DNA from: Candidatus Nitrotoga sp. LAW | Lineage (GTDB): Bacteria; Pseudomonadota; Gammaproteobacteria; Burkholderiales; Gallionellaceae | DNA length: 64,000 nt | Assembly: GCA_003402315.1 (NCBI GenBank) | Contig: QFXI01000009.1 | Coordinates: forward strand, 297,405 to 361,404 | Direction: 5' to 3' | Shown here: positions 18,409-27,360 of the stretch, in pieces | Layout: each line of letters begins with the position of its first letter | Numbering within the stretch: position 1 is the stretch's first letter | Program-made: the position numbers and the translations under genes | The notes under the pieces: model-generated | The model's input: the letters and a program-made list of their open reading frames with translations, nothing else | What the model was told of the DNA's origin: nothing | Database searches by the model: none

Positions 18409-19740
18409 TCACTCTTCTGTCTGAGGGGGCGCTTCGCTAGCGCCCGAAATCTGGACTGGTTCTGACAAACGGCTTGCGAGTACCTTATCAATCCGTTTGC
18501 CATCCAGATCAACAACCTCCAGCCGCCATTGTTCCCAAACCACAACATCAGTCACTTCAGGTAACCGCCCAAGCAACCACATCACCATGCCGCTAAGCGT
18601 ATGGTATCGACCCTTATCTTCTTCAGGGACAGACTTCAACTCTAATTGATCCTTCAACTCCGGCACTGGAATCATTCCGTCCAATAGCCACGAGCCATCT
18701 TCCCGCTGTACCGCCCAACGATCCGCATTATCGGGCGGAATAAACTCGCCGGTAACCGCTTCCAATACATCCTGAAGGGTGACCAGGCCCTGGACTTCGC
18801 CATACTCATCTATAACGAAAACCATATGGGTGCCTGATCTTTGGAATTGTGCCAAAAGCTCCAATCCAGTGAGCGATTCAGTCACAAAAATACATGGATG
18901 CAGCTGTGCAGTCAGATCTGGGCATCCGCCATTAATGGCCTGATTGAATAGTTGCTTAAAGGAGGTCACTCCCAACAGATCGCTCAAACTGCCCCGGCAA
19001 ACCGGGAAACGTGAGTGATCAGATTGCGCTATGCGTAAGAGATTGGCCTCCAATGGCTGGTTGATATCCAAATATTCTATATCCGCCCGGGGGATCATGA
19101 GGGAACCAACTTGTCGTTCATCCAGGCGGAAAACGTTGCGAACCATATCATGTTCGTGCTGCTCAATGATTCCGGCTTCGGAACCCTCTTCCAACATTGC
19201 GTGAATTTCCTCTTCCGTGACGCTAGGCTCCACTTGTTGGCTCTTTCCCATCATTCTCAGAAGAGCATCAGTAGATGTCGACAGCAACCGTACAAACGGA
19301 TGCGTAATTAATGCCAAGATATGTATAGGCCTTGCCACTAAGCGTGCAATCCCTTCCGGGTTAAATTGGGCGATTCGTTTGGGCACCAATTCGCCGACCA
19401 CAATGGATAAGTAAGTAATCACCACGACTACCAAGGCAGTCGCTCCAAGCTCACTTGGGCGCTGATTGACACCGAGCGTTTGCAACCATGCTGCGAAGGG
19501 GGACGCAAATACCGCTTCGCCGACGATACCGTTCATGATACCGATTGAGGTAATTCCGATTTGGACGGTGGAAAGAAAACGTGTTGGGTCTTCGCCCAAA
19601 CGTAGTGCCACTTCTGCCGAGGTATCGCCGTCTGCCGCTAGACGCGCTAAACGCGCGTGCCGTGCAGTGACGAGAGCAATCTCCGACATGGCGAAGATCC
19701 CGTTTAACAAAATCAGGGTTATCAGAAGCAGTATATCCAT
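18409..19740 (-). CDS. CNNM/CorC (HlyC, TlyC-type) membrane protein with CBS domains
   Basis: The 443-residue protein (from ATG 19740) has a DUF21/CNNM membrane domain with about four helices (1-190), two CBS domains (about 200-320) and a C-terminal CorC_HlyC domain (about 340-425). Relatives export Mg2+ or Co2+ or protect against ion stress; older annotations call them hemolysins. I reject the longer frame from 19836, which would add 32 residues with a second hydrophobic run, because MDILLLITLILLNGIFAMSE is the usual family N-terminus. An open frame ends 4 bp upstream (19745), so translational coupling is conceivable. Confidence 0.88.
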   Translation of the reverse strand: MDILLLITLILLNGIFAMSEIALVTARHARLARLAADGDTSAEVALRLGEDPTRFLSTVQIGITSIGIMNGIVGEAVFASPFAAWLQTLGVNQRPSELGATALVVVVITYLSIVVGELVPKRIAQFNPEGIARLVARPIHILALITHPFVRLLSTSTDALLRMMGKSQQVEPSVTEEEIHAMLEEGSEAGIIEQHEHDMVRNVFRLDERQVGSLMIPRADIEYLDINQPLEANLLRIAQSDHSRFPVCRGSLSDLLGVTSFKQLFNQAINGGCPDLTAQLHPCIFVTESLTGLELLAQFQRSGTHMVFVIDEYGEVQGLVTLQDVLEAVTGEFIPPDNADRWAVQREDGSWLLDGMIPVPELKDQLELKSVPEEDKGRYHTLSGMVMWLLGRLPEVTDVVVWEQWRLEVVDLDGKRIDKVLASRLSEPVQISGASEAPPQTEE

Positions 19741-19744
19741 GAGA

Positions 19745-20074
19745 TTATTCGAAAGAATGACGGTAAGGGGAAGACATGCAAATAACGGAACAACTGCCTT
19801 GGCCGGAGTATTGACCAACAAGAGGGGGACGGACATACAATGCCCAAGTTATTGGCTTTGCTACTGTCTCGATAATTAACGGCGACAACACGCAAATGCC
19901 CCCGCAACGTTCTTTCCCGTACAGCCAAATGGCAATTGTGATTCCTACGGAGAAAAGACAGAAAAGCAGATAACAAAACACGTTCTCTGATAAAAACTCC
20001 TCCCCGTTTATTATGGTTCCACTAATTTCAGTAGAGGGTCTGTATGTAAATGGACAATCACTACTGCTATTCAT
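19745..20074 (-). CDS. Doubtful small membrane protein upstream of the CorC-like gene
   Basis: An open frame of 109 codons from ATG 20074 (or 131 from 20140) ends 4 bp before the corC-like start. It encodes one hydrophobic segment (FCYLLFCLFSVGITIAIWLY) and several cysteines. No family is recognised, codon use does not look strongly coding, and overlapping frames exist. The only arguments in favour are the spacing and the membrane segment. It could equally be leader sequence. Confidence 0.18.
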   Translation of the reverse strand: MNSSSDCPFTYRPSTEISGTIINGEEFLSENVFCYLLFCLFSVGITIAIWLYGKERCGGICVLSPLIIETVAKPITWALYVRPPLVGQYSGQGSCSVICMSSPYRHSFE

Positions 20075-20100
20075 AGGGCGAAGTATAACCCCGCTCCCCC

Positions 20101-20145
20101 TGTCTGTTATTTTAATGGTAGCCATCATAACAGACACCATTAAAA
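20101..20145. repeat. Two interlocked 10-bp inverted repeats (pseudoknot-type order)
   Basis: Four blocks follow in the order A-B-A'-B'. A is TGTCTGTTAT (20101-20110) and its perfect complement ATAACAGACA is at 20127-20136. B is TTTTAATGGT (20110-20119) and its perfect complement ACCATTAAAA is at 20136-20145. The pairs cross rather than nest, so as RNA both stems could form only as an H-type pseudoknot, and as DNA they are two overlapping palindromes. A small ATGG/CCAT hairpin lies at the centre. It sits about 360 bp upstream of the corC-like start and about 210 bp past the apaH stop. Confidence 0.7.
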
Positions 20146-20353
20146 CTTTCTATCAATTTGATTTCTATGTAAATTAATTGCATTAACGACTATTTTTTCA
20201 AAAAACATTACGAACATTGCTTTCAGCTCTTCAGATAAATCGGCAAACCACGATCTAAAGATCAAATACTGCAAATTAAGCGGTTATCAATGGCCCGATA
20301 ATTTTGAAGCCATCCCTAAAACCCTCTCAGATCCAACTTTAAAGTTATGTGGA
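20146..20353. other. AT-rich gene-free stretch after apaH
   Basis: These 208 bp between the interlocked repeats and the apaH stop codon show no open frame or hairpin that I can support. Together with the doubtful frame upstream they form a gap of about 600 bp between the CorC-like gene and apaH, which is wide for this otherwise compact segment. Confidence 0.4.
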
Positions 20354-21181
20354 TTACTGCCACGGCTGCGCTACCGGTTTGGACTCACATGGCACCTGAA
20401 ACAGCTTGCGGTCTTCGAGGCGAATGGCGGAAAGCGCGCCGCCCCACAAACAACCTGTGTCAAGCGTAATGATTTGAGGGGTAACGTTCAACCCCAGCGC
20501 CGACCAATGTCCGCATACCACTGTAGCATGGGCGCTAGCGCGTCCTGGCACATCAAACCACGGCATGTATCCCTCAGGCACATTGTGCACCTCACCCTTA
20601 AATTTGAATTCCATTTCACCGCCCGGGGTGCAAATACGCATGCGCGTGCAAGCATTGGTGATGGCGCGCAAACGTTGGTAACCGCTAAGGTCATTTTCCC
20701 AATGGTCGGGATGGTTGCCATACATATGCACAAGAAAATCGTGGTAGCGCTTACCTGTTAATGCAGCTTCCGCTTCATGCGCCAACTGCTGTGCTTGGGC
20801 CACTGTCCAGCTCGGTAGCAGCCCGGCATGTACCAGCACGAAATTACCTTCCACATATAGCAAACGCTGCGCACGTAGCCAAGTCAGCAATTCACCTCGA
20901 TCAGGTGCGCCAAGAACATCGTGCAGCGTGTCGCAACGATGTAATTTGGCAGCGCCCTCAGCCACTGCAAGCAAGTGTAGATCATGGTTACCCAGCACAG
21001 TGATGGCGGAATCTCCTAGCGATTTTATCAAACGCAGTACGTTCACTGAATCCGGCCCACGATTAACCAAGTCACCTACCAGCCACAACCTATCTGTTGC
21101 AGGGTCAAAACACATTTTTTCCAGCAACCGCAAAAGCTCGGTGTAGCACCCCTGTATGTCGCCTACCGCATAAGTTGCCAT
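20354..21181 (-). CDS. apaH: Bis(5'-nucleosyl)-tetraphosphatase, symmetrical
   Basis: ApaH splits Ap4A to two ADP and can decap Np4-capped RNAs. The 275-residue metallophosphoesterase has the signature blocks in order: VGDIQGCY near the N-terminus, WLVGDLVNRGPDS (about 34-46) and VLGNHDLHLLAV (about 61-72), with later histidines in FVLVHAGLLPSW and VVCGHWSALG. I use the ATG at 21181; the upstream TTG at 21190 would add three residues. It stands alone on the minus strand, downstream of the polysaccharide genes' right-to-left transcription. Confidence 0.95.
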   Translation of the reverse strand: MATYAVGDIQGCYTELLRLLEKMCFDPATDRLWLVGDLVNRGPDSVNVLRLIKSLGDSAITVLGNHDLHLLAVAEGAAKLHRCDTLHDVLGAPDRGELLTWLRAQRLLYVEGNFVLVHAGLLPSWTVAQAQQLAHEAEAALTGKRYHDFLVHMYGNHPDHWENDLSGYQRLRAITNACTRMRICTPGGEMEFKFKGEVHNVPEGYMPWFDVPGRASAHATVVCGHWSALGLNVTPQIITLDTGCLWGGALSAIRLEDRKLFQVPCESKPVAQPWQ

Positions 21182-21273
21182 TATTCGCAATCAGTCAGTT
21201 TTAATTCCATGCGCATTAAAAAATTAGCGCAGGGAATTATATTCAGTAAATTCATAATGAGGTGTATTTAGTG

Positions 21274-23121
21274 TCATTTTAACTTTGCAACGCCATTAGA
21301 ATCTGGACAGTATTCCGGTATCCATTGTGTCAATGCACGTTTAACTTCTATATCGTCCTGTGCAGTGTGCGTGCTAAACCAAATTAATAAATTTGCCAAC
21401 CATGCGGCATCCACTTCACGCGCTTGTGCAATACGCAGTTTTATATGAGGGGTAGACAAAGTGTGCTCATTGTCAGCCAGTAGCTCCTCGTACAGCTTTT
21501 CACCTAAGCGCAGGCCAGTGAATTCAATCCGAATATCATCCTTGCTTAGGCCGGAAAGACGAATAAGGTCATTCGCCAAATCAACAATTTTTACTGGATC
21601 GCCCATGTCCAATACAAATATTTCTCCGCCTTTCCCCATTAAACTGGCCTGCAATACCAATTGCGCAGCCTCCGGAATTGACATGAAATAGCGTGTAATG
21701 TCTGGATGTGTGACAGTAATTGGCCCACCTTTAGCAATCTGTTCGCGGAATTTTGGAATGACGCTGCCGGTGCTACCCAAGACGTTGCCGAAACGCACCA
21801 TGATGAAGCGTGTTCCGTCGGGCTGCTGCAATCCCTGACATACCATTTCTGCCAGACGTTTGCTCGCTCCCATCACATTGGTTGGGTTGACCGCTTTGTC
21901 GGTAGAAATCAATACAAATTTATCTACACCATGACGCTGTGCAGCAGTGGCAACCGACCATGTACCCAGCACGTTATTGCGTATCGCCTGCCAAGCATTG
22001 TGCTGCTCCATGAGGGGAACATGCTTGTATGCGGCTGCGTGAAATACCACCGTAGGCTTATACTCAGAAAAAACTTGATCAAGACGGGCTGCATCGCGCG
22101 CATCACCAATCAGGCAGACAATATCGAGACCGGCGAATTTCGCGGCCATCTCCTGTTCCATGTTATACAGAGCAAATTCATTCAACTCGAACATCACTAA
22201 AGTACGTGGTTTGAAGTGTATGATCTGGCGACATAACTCAGAGCCAATCGATCCACCGGCACCGGTTACCAACACAGTTTTATTAGTGAATAATTCATGC
22301 AGCCCGGCCGCATCCAATTGAACCGGATCACGTCCCAACAGATCGTCCAGCTCCACGGCACGCAATTGCGAAATGGCGACGCGTCCACTTAACAAGTCAT
22401 CGAATGACGGTACCGTCAACACCTTGACACTGGCTTGATTACAAATCTCAATCGCACGCTTGCGCACTTGATGCGAGGCCGATGGCATAGCGACAATAGC
22501 TTGTTTTACCTTCATGCGCTCCGCCCATTGCGGCAGGCTATCCAGCGCGCCCAACACCTTGATCCCATTAAGGATACGCCCATGTTTATCCGCATTGTCG
22601 TCCAGAAAACCCACCAGCCGCCAATCACGGCTTCGCGCCAATTCTTTGGACAAACCTACGGCTGCATCGCTCGCTCCTAACACCAGTACTGGCTCTACAT
22701 TTAAGTTGAGATTACGATAAAAGCCATGCTCTTTCCAGAGACGATAAATGAATCGGCTCCCCCCCATTACAAGTAGCAATAGCGCAGGGTCAATCACCAG
22801 TACCGAGCGCGGTATTACAGCGCTGATACGAAACATCCACAACACGAAGGGAATCAGCGCGGCAGCCGTCAGTACCGCCAAAAAAATTTGACGCAAGTCA
22901 GTCACGCTGGCATAACGCCATAGGCCGCGATATAAACCAAAGCGCCAGAAAATAATACTTTGCAAGGGTACAACCCAAATCAGAGTGTGCAACATTTCAT
23001 CAATGAAATGCGGTGGAGGTTCGAAATTGAAGCGCAACAAATAAGCCAAGCTCCAAGCAAATGCCGCCGCCGCAAAGTCATGCAGCATGGCCAGCAAAGT
23101 ACGTAGATCTAATTTAGCCAC
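21274..23121 (-). CDS. Nucleoside-diphosphate-sugar 4,6-dehydratase, WbpM/FlaA1/CapD type
   Basis: This 615-residue enzyme has four N-terminal membrane helices (to about residue 120), a first Rossmann-like domain (VLVLGASDA near 146) and a C-terminal short-chain dehydrogenase domain with TGAGGSIGSELCRQI (286-300). In place of the usual YxxxK it has MGASK (M417, K421), as in WbpM and PglF. Such enzymes make UDP-4-keto-6-deoxy-GlcNAc for QuiNAc, FucNAc or bacillosamine at the inner membrane. It overlaps the WecA-like gene by 8 bp, a pair common in O-antigen loci. The product sugar depends on the epimerase or reductase upstream. Confidence 0.92.
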   Translation of the reverse strand: MAKLDLRTLLAMLHDFAAAAFAWSLAYLLRFNFEPPPHFIDEMLHTLIWVVPLQSIIFWRFGLYRGLWRYASVTDLRQIFLAVLTAAALIPFVLWMFRISAVIPRSVLVIDPALLLLVMGGSRFIYRLWKEHGFYRNLNLNVEPVLVLGASDAAVGLSKELARSRDWRLVGFLDDNADKHGRILNGIKVLGALDSLPQWAERMKVKQAIVAMPSASHQVRKRAIEICNQASVKVLTVPSFDDLLSGRVAISQLRAVELDDLLGRDPVQLDAAGLHELFTNKTVLVTGAGGSIGSELCRQIIHFKPRTLVMFELNEFALYNMEQEMAAKFAGLDIVCLIGDARDAARLDQVFSEYKPTVVFHAAAYKHVPLMEQHNAWQAIRNNVLGTWSVATAAQRHGVDKFVLISTDKAVNPTNVMGASKRLAEMVCQGLQQPDGTRFIMVRFGNVLGSTGSVIPKFREQIAKGGPITVTHPDITRYFMSIPEAAQLVLQASLMGKGGEIFVLDMGDPVKIVDLANDLIRLSGLSKDDIRIEFTGLRLGEKLYEELLADNEHTLSTPHIKLRIAQAREVDAAWLANLLIWFSTHTAQDDIEVKRALTQWIPEYCPDSNGVAKLK

Positions 23122-24094
23122 GCTGGCTTCGCTGAAATGCTTTCCAGCGATTATCCAAAATCAGCATCAACCCAGCATATACCCCTCCCCACATCAGGAA
23201 CAGCAGCCAAGGCCATTCAGTGGATTGACGTAAACACCAAGTAGCAGATGCGCCCACCGCAAACATCAAAACATATTCAAATAATGCGACATTACGATGC
23301 CCCCAACCAATCTGCACCAAGCGTTGGTAATAATGTTCACGATGCGCCTGAGAGATTTTTTCACGGCGCAACATACGTTTGAGCAAGGTGACACTGGCGT
23401 CCATAATAAAAGGAGAGAATACCAACAATGGAAACCATCCAGGCCATAGTCCTTGTTGCCAGCCCCACAACCCCATCGCTGCAGATAAAAAGCCAAGGGG
23501 AATGGATCCTGCATCACCCATGAATACTTGGGCTGGGTAAAAATTATAATAAAGCAATCCCAAGCCAGCGGCACCTATTGAAAAATTTAGCATGGCCTGA
23601 GTATCAGCGCCATGCATCAATGCCGCTGCGCCATACATGGTGAAACCAAAAAATGTCATACCGCCAGCCAAGCCATCCGATCCATCCATAAAATTGAATA
23701 GATTGGTCATCCAAACTACACACAGCAACACGAGCAAAGCTTGCGCTATACCATGCGCCAACAAGCCGGAACCGAACACCAGAATTGCAGCAGCAGCGAT
23801 GTGCGCCAACAAGCGTTGACGTACCGGCAGACCGTGCATGTCATCTAACAAAGAAACGACGAACAGTGCAATCATGGGCAATACCACCCACCAAGCTAAT
23901 GACATCACCATCAATGCCCAGGCAGACAAAAGACCCGCCATTAATCCCACCCCGCCAATGCGCGGAATTGGCTCCTCATGCAATGAGCGCTCATTAGGGA
24001 TATCTTGAATTTTTTTGCCGGCTTTACTGAATACGATAATAGTGATCACCAACATGGTGATCAGCGCTGCAATTAGGGGGGCGTAATGCGACAT
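23114..24094 (-). CDS. Initiating glycosyl-1-phosphate transferase (WecA/WbpL/MraY family)
   Basis: The 326-residue polytopic protein (about 10-11 helices) moves a HexNAc-1-phosphate to undecaprenyl phosphate, starting the glycan. Conserved sites are NERSLHEEPIPRIGG (about 38-52), LLDDMHGLPVRQRL (about 82-95), TNLFNFMDGSDGLAGG (about 134-149), MGDAGSIPLGF and the cytosolic HREHYYQRL. The partner dehydratase downstream suggests a WbpL-like enzyme using UDP-FucNAc or UDP-QuiNAc rather than GlcNAc; this is inference. The start overlaps nothing; 149 bp separate it from the epimerase gene upstream. Confidence 0.92.
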   Translation of the reverse strand: MSHYAPLIAALITMLVITIIVFSKAGKKIQDIPNERSLHEEPIPRIGGVGLMAGLLSAWALMVMSLAWWVVLPMIALFVVSLLDDMHGLPVRQRLLAHIAAAAILVFGSGLLAHGIAQALLVLLCVVWMTNLFNFMDGSDGLAGGMTFFGFTMYGAAALMHGADTQAMLNFSIGAAGLGLLYYNFYPAQVFMGDAGSIPLGFLSAAMGLWGWQQGLWPGWFPLLVFSPFIMDASVTLLKRMLRREKISQAHREHYYQRLVQIGWGHRNVALFEYVLMFAVGASATWCLRQSTEWPWLLFLMWGGVYAGLMLILDNRWKAFQRSQRG

Positions 24095-24179
24095 GGGGGT
24101 TTTTACTCTATAACAACATTAATCATTTCCGCGCAATCCACTTTCATGCGAGGTCGTTACCGTATGAAAAATTGCTTAC

Positions 24180-24199
24180 CCAATCCTCGGCTCGATTGG
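24180..24199 (-). terminator. Possible terminator hairpin after the epimerase gene
   Basis: A 6-bp inverted repeat CCAATC/GATTGG with an 8-nt loop lies about 45 bp past the epimerase stop codon. On the minus strand a TTTTT run follows about 9 nt further on. The stem is short and the T-run is distant, so this is a weak call. Confidence 0.3.
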
Positions 24200-24243
24200 T
24201 ATGGTTTATTACAAAATAATAAAACAGCATAAGAACATACTTA

Positions 24244-25203
24244 TTAACTTTTCTTACCTGAACGACGGTACGATTCTGCAGTCGCTTGCAGCCCCTGTTG
24301 CAAAGTATAAGGAGGTACCCAATTTAAATCACGGCGGATTTTACCATTATCGACCTGCAACGAACCGAGTAACCGTTCGACTTGATCAGATTTACCGGAT
24401 AATTTTCCCAGTATACGTAACCAGTCAGGCGAAAACGGCAATAAGTGCGCCGGACATCCCATCGCATCGCCTAATTGGCGCAACAAATCCGGGGTGGAAA
24501 TATCCTCACCATCGCATACCAAATAAATCTGGCCTGCGGCAACAGAATGGGTTGAACAAGCTATTAAGGCATCCACCAAATTACCCAGATAAATCAGGCT
24601 GCGACGGTTATGCACAGAAGCAAATGGCAAAGGAATGCGTTTGGCAGCCACCGCCAGCATTTGTGCAAAGTTGCCTTTCACGCCCGGACCATAAACCAAT
24701 GGAGGGCGCACAACAACAACTTCCAAACCGGTTTCTTGGGCAATGCGCCACAACGCTTGTTCGGCTTGCCATTTCGAAATACTGTAAAAATCTTGTGGAC
24801 TGGGTTCATCCAACTCTGTAAATGACTGAGTTGTACTGGTCTGCTCGCCATTCACCTTGATCGAACTAACGAAAACGAGCCGCTTCACCCCAAAACAAGC
24901 AGCCTGCCGAGCGAGATTTGAAGTGCCATACAGATTGACCTGAAGAAACTCCGCTAATGGATCGGTAGCATTCTCGCGCATTACATGCACTCGTGCAGCG
25001 AGATGAATCACCACATCCACATCACGTAATGCGTCAGCCCAATTCGTCTCACTATTAATTGCGCCAACAGCTATGGTTTCAATATTTTCAATCAATGAAC
25101 TTTCTGAACGCACCGCCGCACTTACAGAGTGTCCTCGCCGGAACAATTCAGCACAAAGCGCTTTACCAACGAAGCCATCAGCCCCAGAAATCATAAATTT
25201 CAT
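24244..25203 (-). CDS. NAD-dependent epimerase/dehydratase (WbpV/GalE-like)
   Basis: A 319-residue extended short-chain dehydrogenase. It starts MKFMISGADGFVGKALCAELF (GxxGxxG NAD fold), has VIHLAARVHVM, an SSIKVNGE serine region and the catalytic YSISK. In O-antigen loci with WbpM and WbpL-like genes this enzyme is usually the reductase or epimerase (WbpV/WbpK type) that turns UDP-4-keto-6-deoxy-GlcNAc into QuiNAc or FucNAc; the exact product is inferred from context. I use the ATG at 25203, as the longer frame begins with TTG at 25215. Confidence 0.88.
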   Translation of the reverse strand: MKFMISGADGFVGKALCAELFRRGHSVSAAVRSESSLIENIETIAVGAINSETNWADALRDVDVVIHLAARVHVMRENATDPLAEFLQVNLYGTSNLARQAACFGVKRLVFVSSIKVNGEQTSTTQSFTELDEPSPQDFYSISKWQAEQALWRIAQETGLEVVVVRPPLVYGPGVKGNFAQMLAVAAKRIPLPFASVHNRRSLIYLGNLVDALIACSTHSVAAGQIYLVCDGEDISTPDLLRQLGDAMGCPAHLLPFSPDWLRILGKLSGKSDQVERLLGSLQVDNGKIRRDLNWVPPYTLQQGLQATAESYRRSGKKS

Positions 25204-25268
25204 GATGATAACCAATGAGTAAGCATGCTTAAGTTAAGTAAACTTCCATTGCTTTATCGCATATTTGT

Positions 25269-26057
25269 TCATGGGGCCTTTTTCAAACGGAACCAGAGTA
25301 TTTTTAAAAACAAAGAGGAACAAAAAAATCGCATCATGCTCATAAGATGCCACTTCAAATACTGAAAACTATGATGACTGCTTCTACGCGCAAGGTGAAC
25401 CACCTTAGCATCAGGGCATAAAACCACTTCATAACCCTTTAATCTAAGCCTGGCGCATAAATCTACATCTTCATAATAAAGAAAGTATCGCTGATCAAAT
25501 CCACCTAGTTTTTTGAATACGTCACGCGGAAATAACATGAACATCCCGCCCACCCAATCAGGAAAGATCGGGTTGTCTTTTACAAGATAGTCGCTACCGT
25601 TACATCTGCCGAACGCTTTGCAAAATATCTTGAGTGGCGTTGGAAAACGACGGGCGCTATCTTCCACCGTACCGCTCTCATTTAATACGAGTGGCGCTGC
25701 CACGCCTACTGAAGAATCCCGCAGATATACCAGCAACGCCTTAAATGGATTATCACTCAACCGGACATCTGGATTCATTACACAAAAGAATCGCCCTGCT
25801 GCATATGTAAATGCTTGATTGTGGTTGGCCGCGAATCCCATAGGAATGAGATTACGAATAACCTTTATTGGAAATACAAAGCTGTCTACCGCGAACGGCA
25901 ATATCTCATCCAGGTTAAGCGTGATAATCAGTTCGATCAATGAAGCCCGGCAATGTTGGTTGATATCATGCAGCAAACATTCAATCAACTGAATTTGTGC
26001 ATGACTGACAACAGAAATGGAAATTTCGGGCGATTGTTCTACGGCTATTTTGTCCAT
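25269..26057 (-). CDS. Glycosyltransferase family 2 (WbbL/rhamnosyltransferase-like)
   Basis: A 262-residue GT-A fold enzyme. Seen are a family-type N-terminus (ISVVSHAQIQLIECLL), the metal/nucleotide region CVMNPDVRLSDNPF and the acceptor-side motif YYEDVDLCARLRLKGY (about 190-205), as in dTDP-rhamnosyl transferases such as WbbL. A basic, hydrophobic tail (LKILWFRLKK) suggests membrane association. The ATG at 26057 is preferred over a TTG one codon upstream. dTDP-rhamnose as donor fits the rfbBAC genes further on but is not proven. Confidence 0.85.
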   Translation of the reverse strand: MDKIAVEQSPEISISVVSHAQIQLIECLLHDINQHCRASLIELIITLNLDEILPFAVDSFVFPIKVIRNLIPMGFAANHNQAFTYAAGRFFCVMNPDVRLSDNPFKALLVYLRDSSVGVAAPLVLNESGTVEDSARRFPTPLKIFCKAFGRCNGSDYLVKDNPIFPDWVGGMFMLFPRDVFKKLGGFDQRYFLYYEDVDLCARLRLKGYEVVLCPDAKVVHLARRSSHHSFQYLKWHLMSMMRFFCSSLFLKILWFRLKKAP

Positions 26058-26174
26058 CAAAAATAATGAACCTGAGGTACTTGAGTAACTTCCCTCGCTA
26101 TCAGACTTCTATCCATAAATTCTATTTCGCCGGTTGGTAGCGATGGCGGATTAAAATGCCAGTTCTCGCCCAGC

Positions 26175-27116
26175 TCAGATTCGATTAATAAATATAATCA
26201 AGCGCAAGACCAAATTATCAAACGATTTTTGCCGCCATATTTCTTTGGATAGCACTAACTGAACACGACACCACAATGATGATTTTGCTGCGATGAATTT
26301 ATTGAGAACTCGTCTTTGAGATAACGGAATGCCATTTTCAAATATATTTAAAAAAATAGAAGCTTGCAACCAAGCTTGCAACCAAAGCAATCCTCTTCCG
26401 CTGTAAATAAATCGATGCATTTTTCTTTTTAATTCATCAAATATATTCACGGTTGCGCCAATCGTGTTATTGCCGTGCTGCCGATATTTTATATTGGCGT
26501 TACTATCAAAAATTATTTCGCCAAAACAAGATAGAACTAAATAACACCACCAATCATGCATCAACACTTTGCTTGGAAGATGCTTACAAATAAGTTCCAT
26601 TGCTTTTCGATTAAGTACCATCGTACAGCCGGTAGCAACATTTTCAACTAACGCATTGCCAAAACCAATTTTTTTGGGTGTATTGGTAAATCCAATATGA
26701 TTTAACTGTTCATCAACAATTTCTAGCCTGGAGCAAAATAATGCCGGGCAGTTATCGGCGACTACCCGCAAGGCTGAAACCGCATGCTCAATTTTATGCG
26801 GATGCCAAACATCATCTTGATCACAAAAAGCAACGTATTCTGTTTCAGTGAGCGCAGCATTATGGAGCAATTCAAAAAAACTCAGGGCTGGGCCCAAGTT
26901 CTTATGCCCTCTTAAAATATCTATACGCCCACTTGATTGCTCATTTTCTAAAATGCTTCTTGTTGAATCTGACGATCCATCGTCCCTTACCAAAATTCTG
27001 ATATTTGGATAGGTTTGCTCATACAAAGAATTTAACTGTTGCTGAAGAAACTTACTTCCATTATATGTGGACAGTAGTACTGTAACCTTATTTGGCTTGG
27101 GTACCTCGGGTGTCAT
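26175..27116 (-). CDS. Glycosyltransferase family 2
   Basis: A 313-residue GT-A enzyme with TVLLSTYNGSKFLQQQL (about 8-24), RDDGSSDSTR (about 40-49) and the metal-binding AFCDQDDVWHPHKI (about 94-107). This set is typical of O-antigen transferases of the RfbF/RgpB-like branch. A GGAG ribosome site lies 8 nt before the ATG. There is a 114-bp gap to the next GT2 gene. The gene is AT-rich relative to the housekeeping genes, as usual for glycan loci. Confidence 0.85.
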   Translation of the reverse strand: MTPEVPKPNKVTVLLSTYNGSKFLQQQLNSLYEQTYPNIRILVRDDGSSDSTRSILENEQSSGRIDILRGHKNLGPALSFFELLHNAALTETEYVAFCDQDDVWHPHKIEHAVSALRVVADNCPALFCSRLEIVDEQLNHIGFTNTPKKIGFGNALVENVATGCTMVLNRKAMELICKHLPSKVLMHDWWCYLVLSCFGEIIFDSNANIKYRQHGNNTIGATVNIFDELKRKMHRFIYSGRGLLWLQAWLQASIFLNIFENGIPLSQRRVLNKFIAAKSSLWCRVQLVLSKEIWRQKSFDNLVLRLIIFINRI

Positions 27117-27360
27117 TGTTTAACTCCACCCTTGACAAATCTACCTGCTTCATTCATGGACTCTTCCATATAGATGTGCCCCGGGGTATCTTCTACACCT
27201 TTTATTTCCTGCATGGAACCTCTGAAATCCGTCATACTTAACCTAAATTGCCGTTAAATTTTGGATATTATTTACATCTGAATGATGTAATAAAGGCTTT
27301 TTGTGCTCCATAGTTTAATTATTACATTGTCACGTTTAACCTCAAAATGTCTCAATACAC

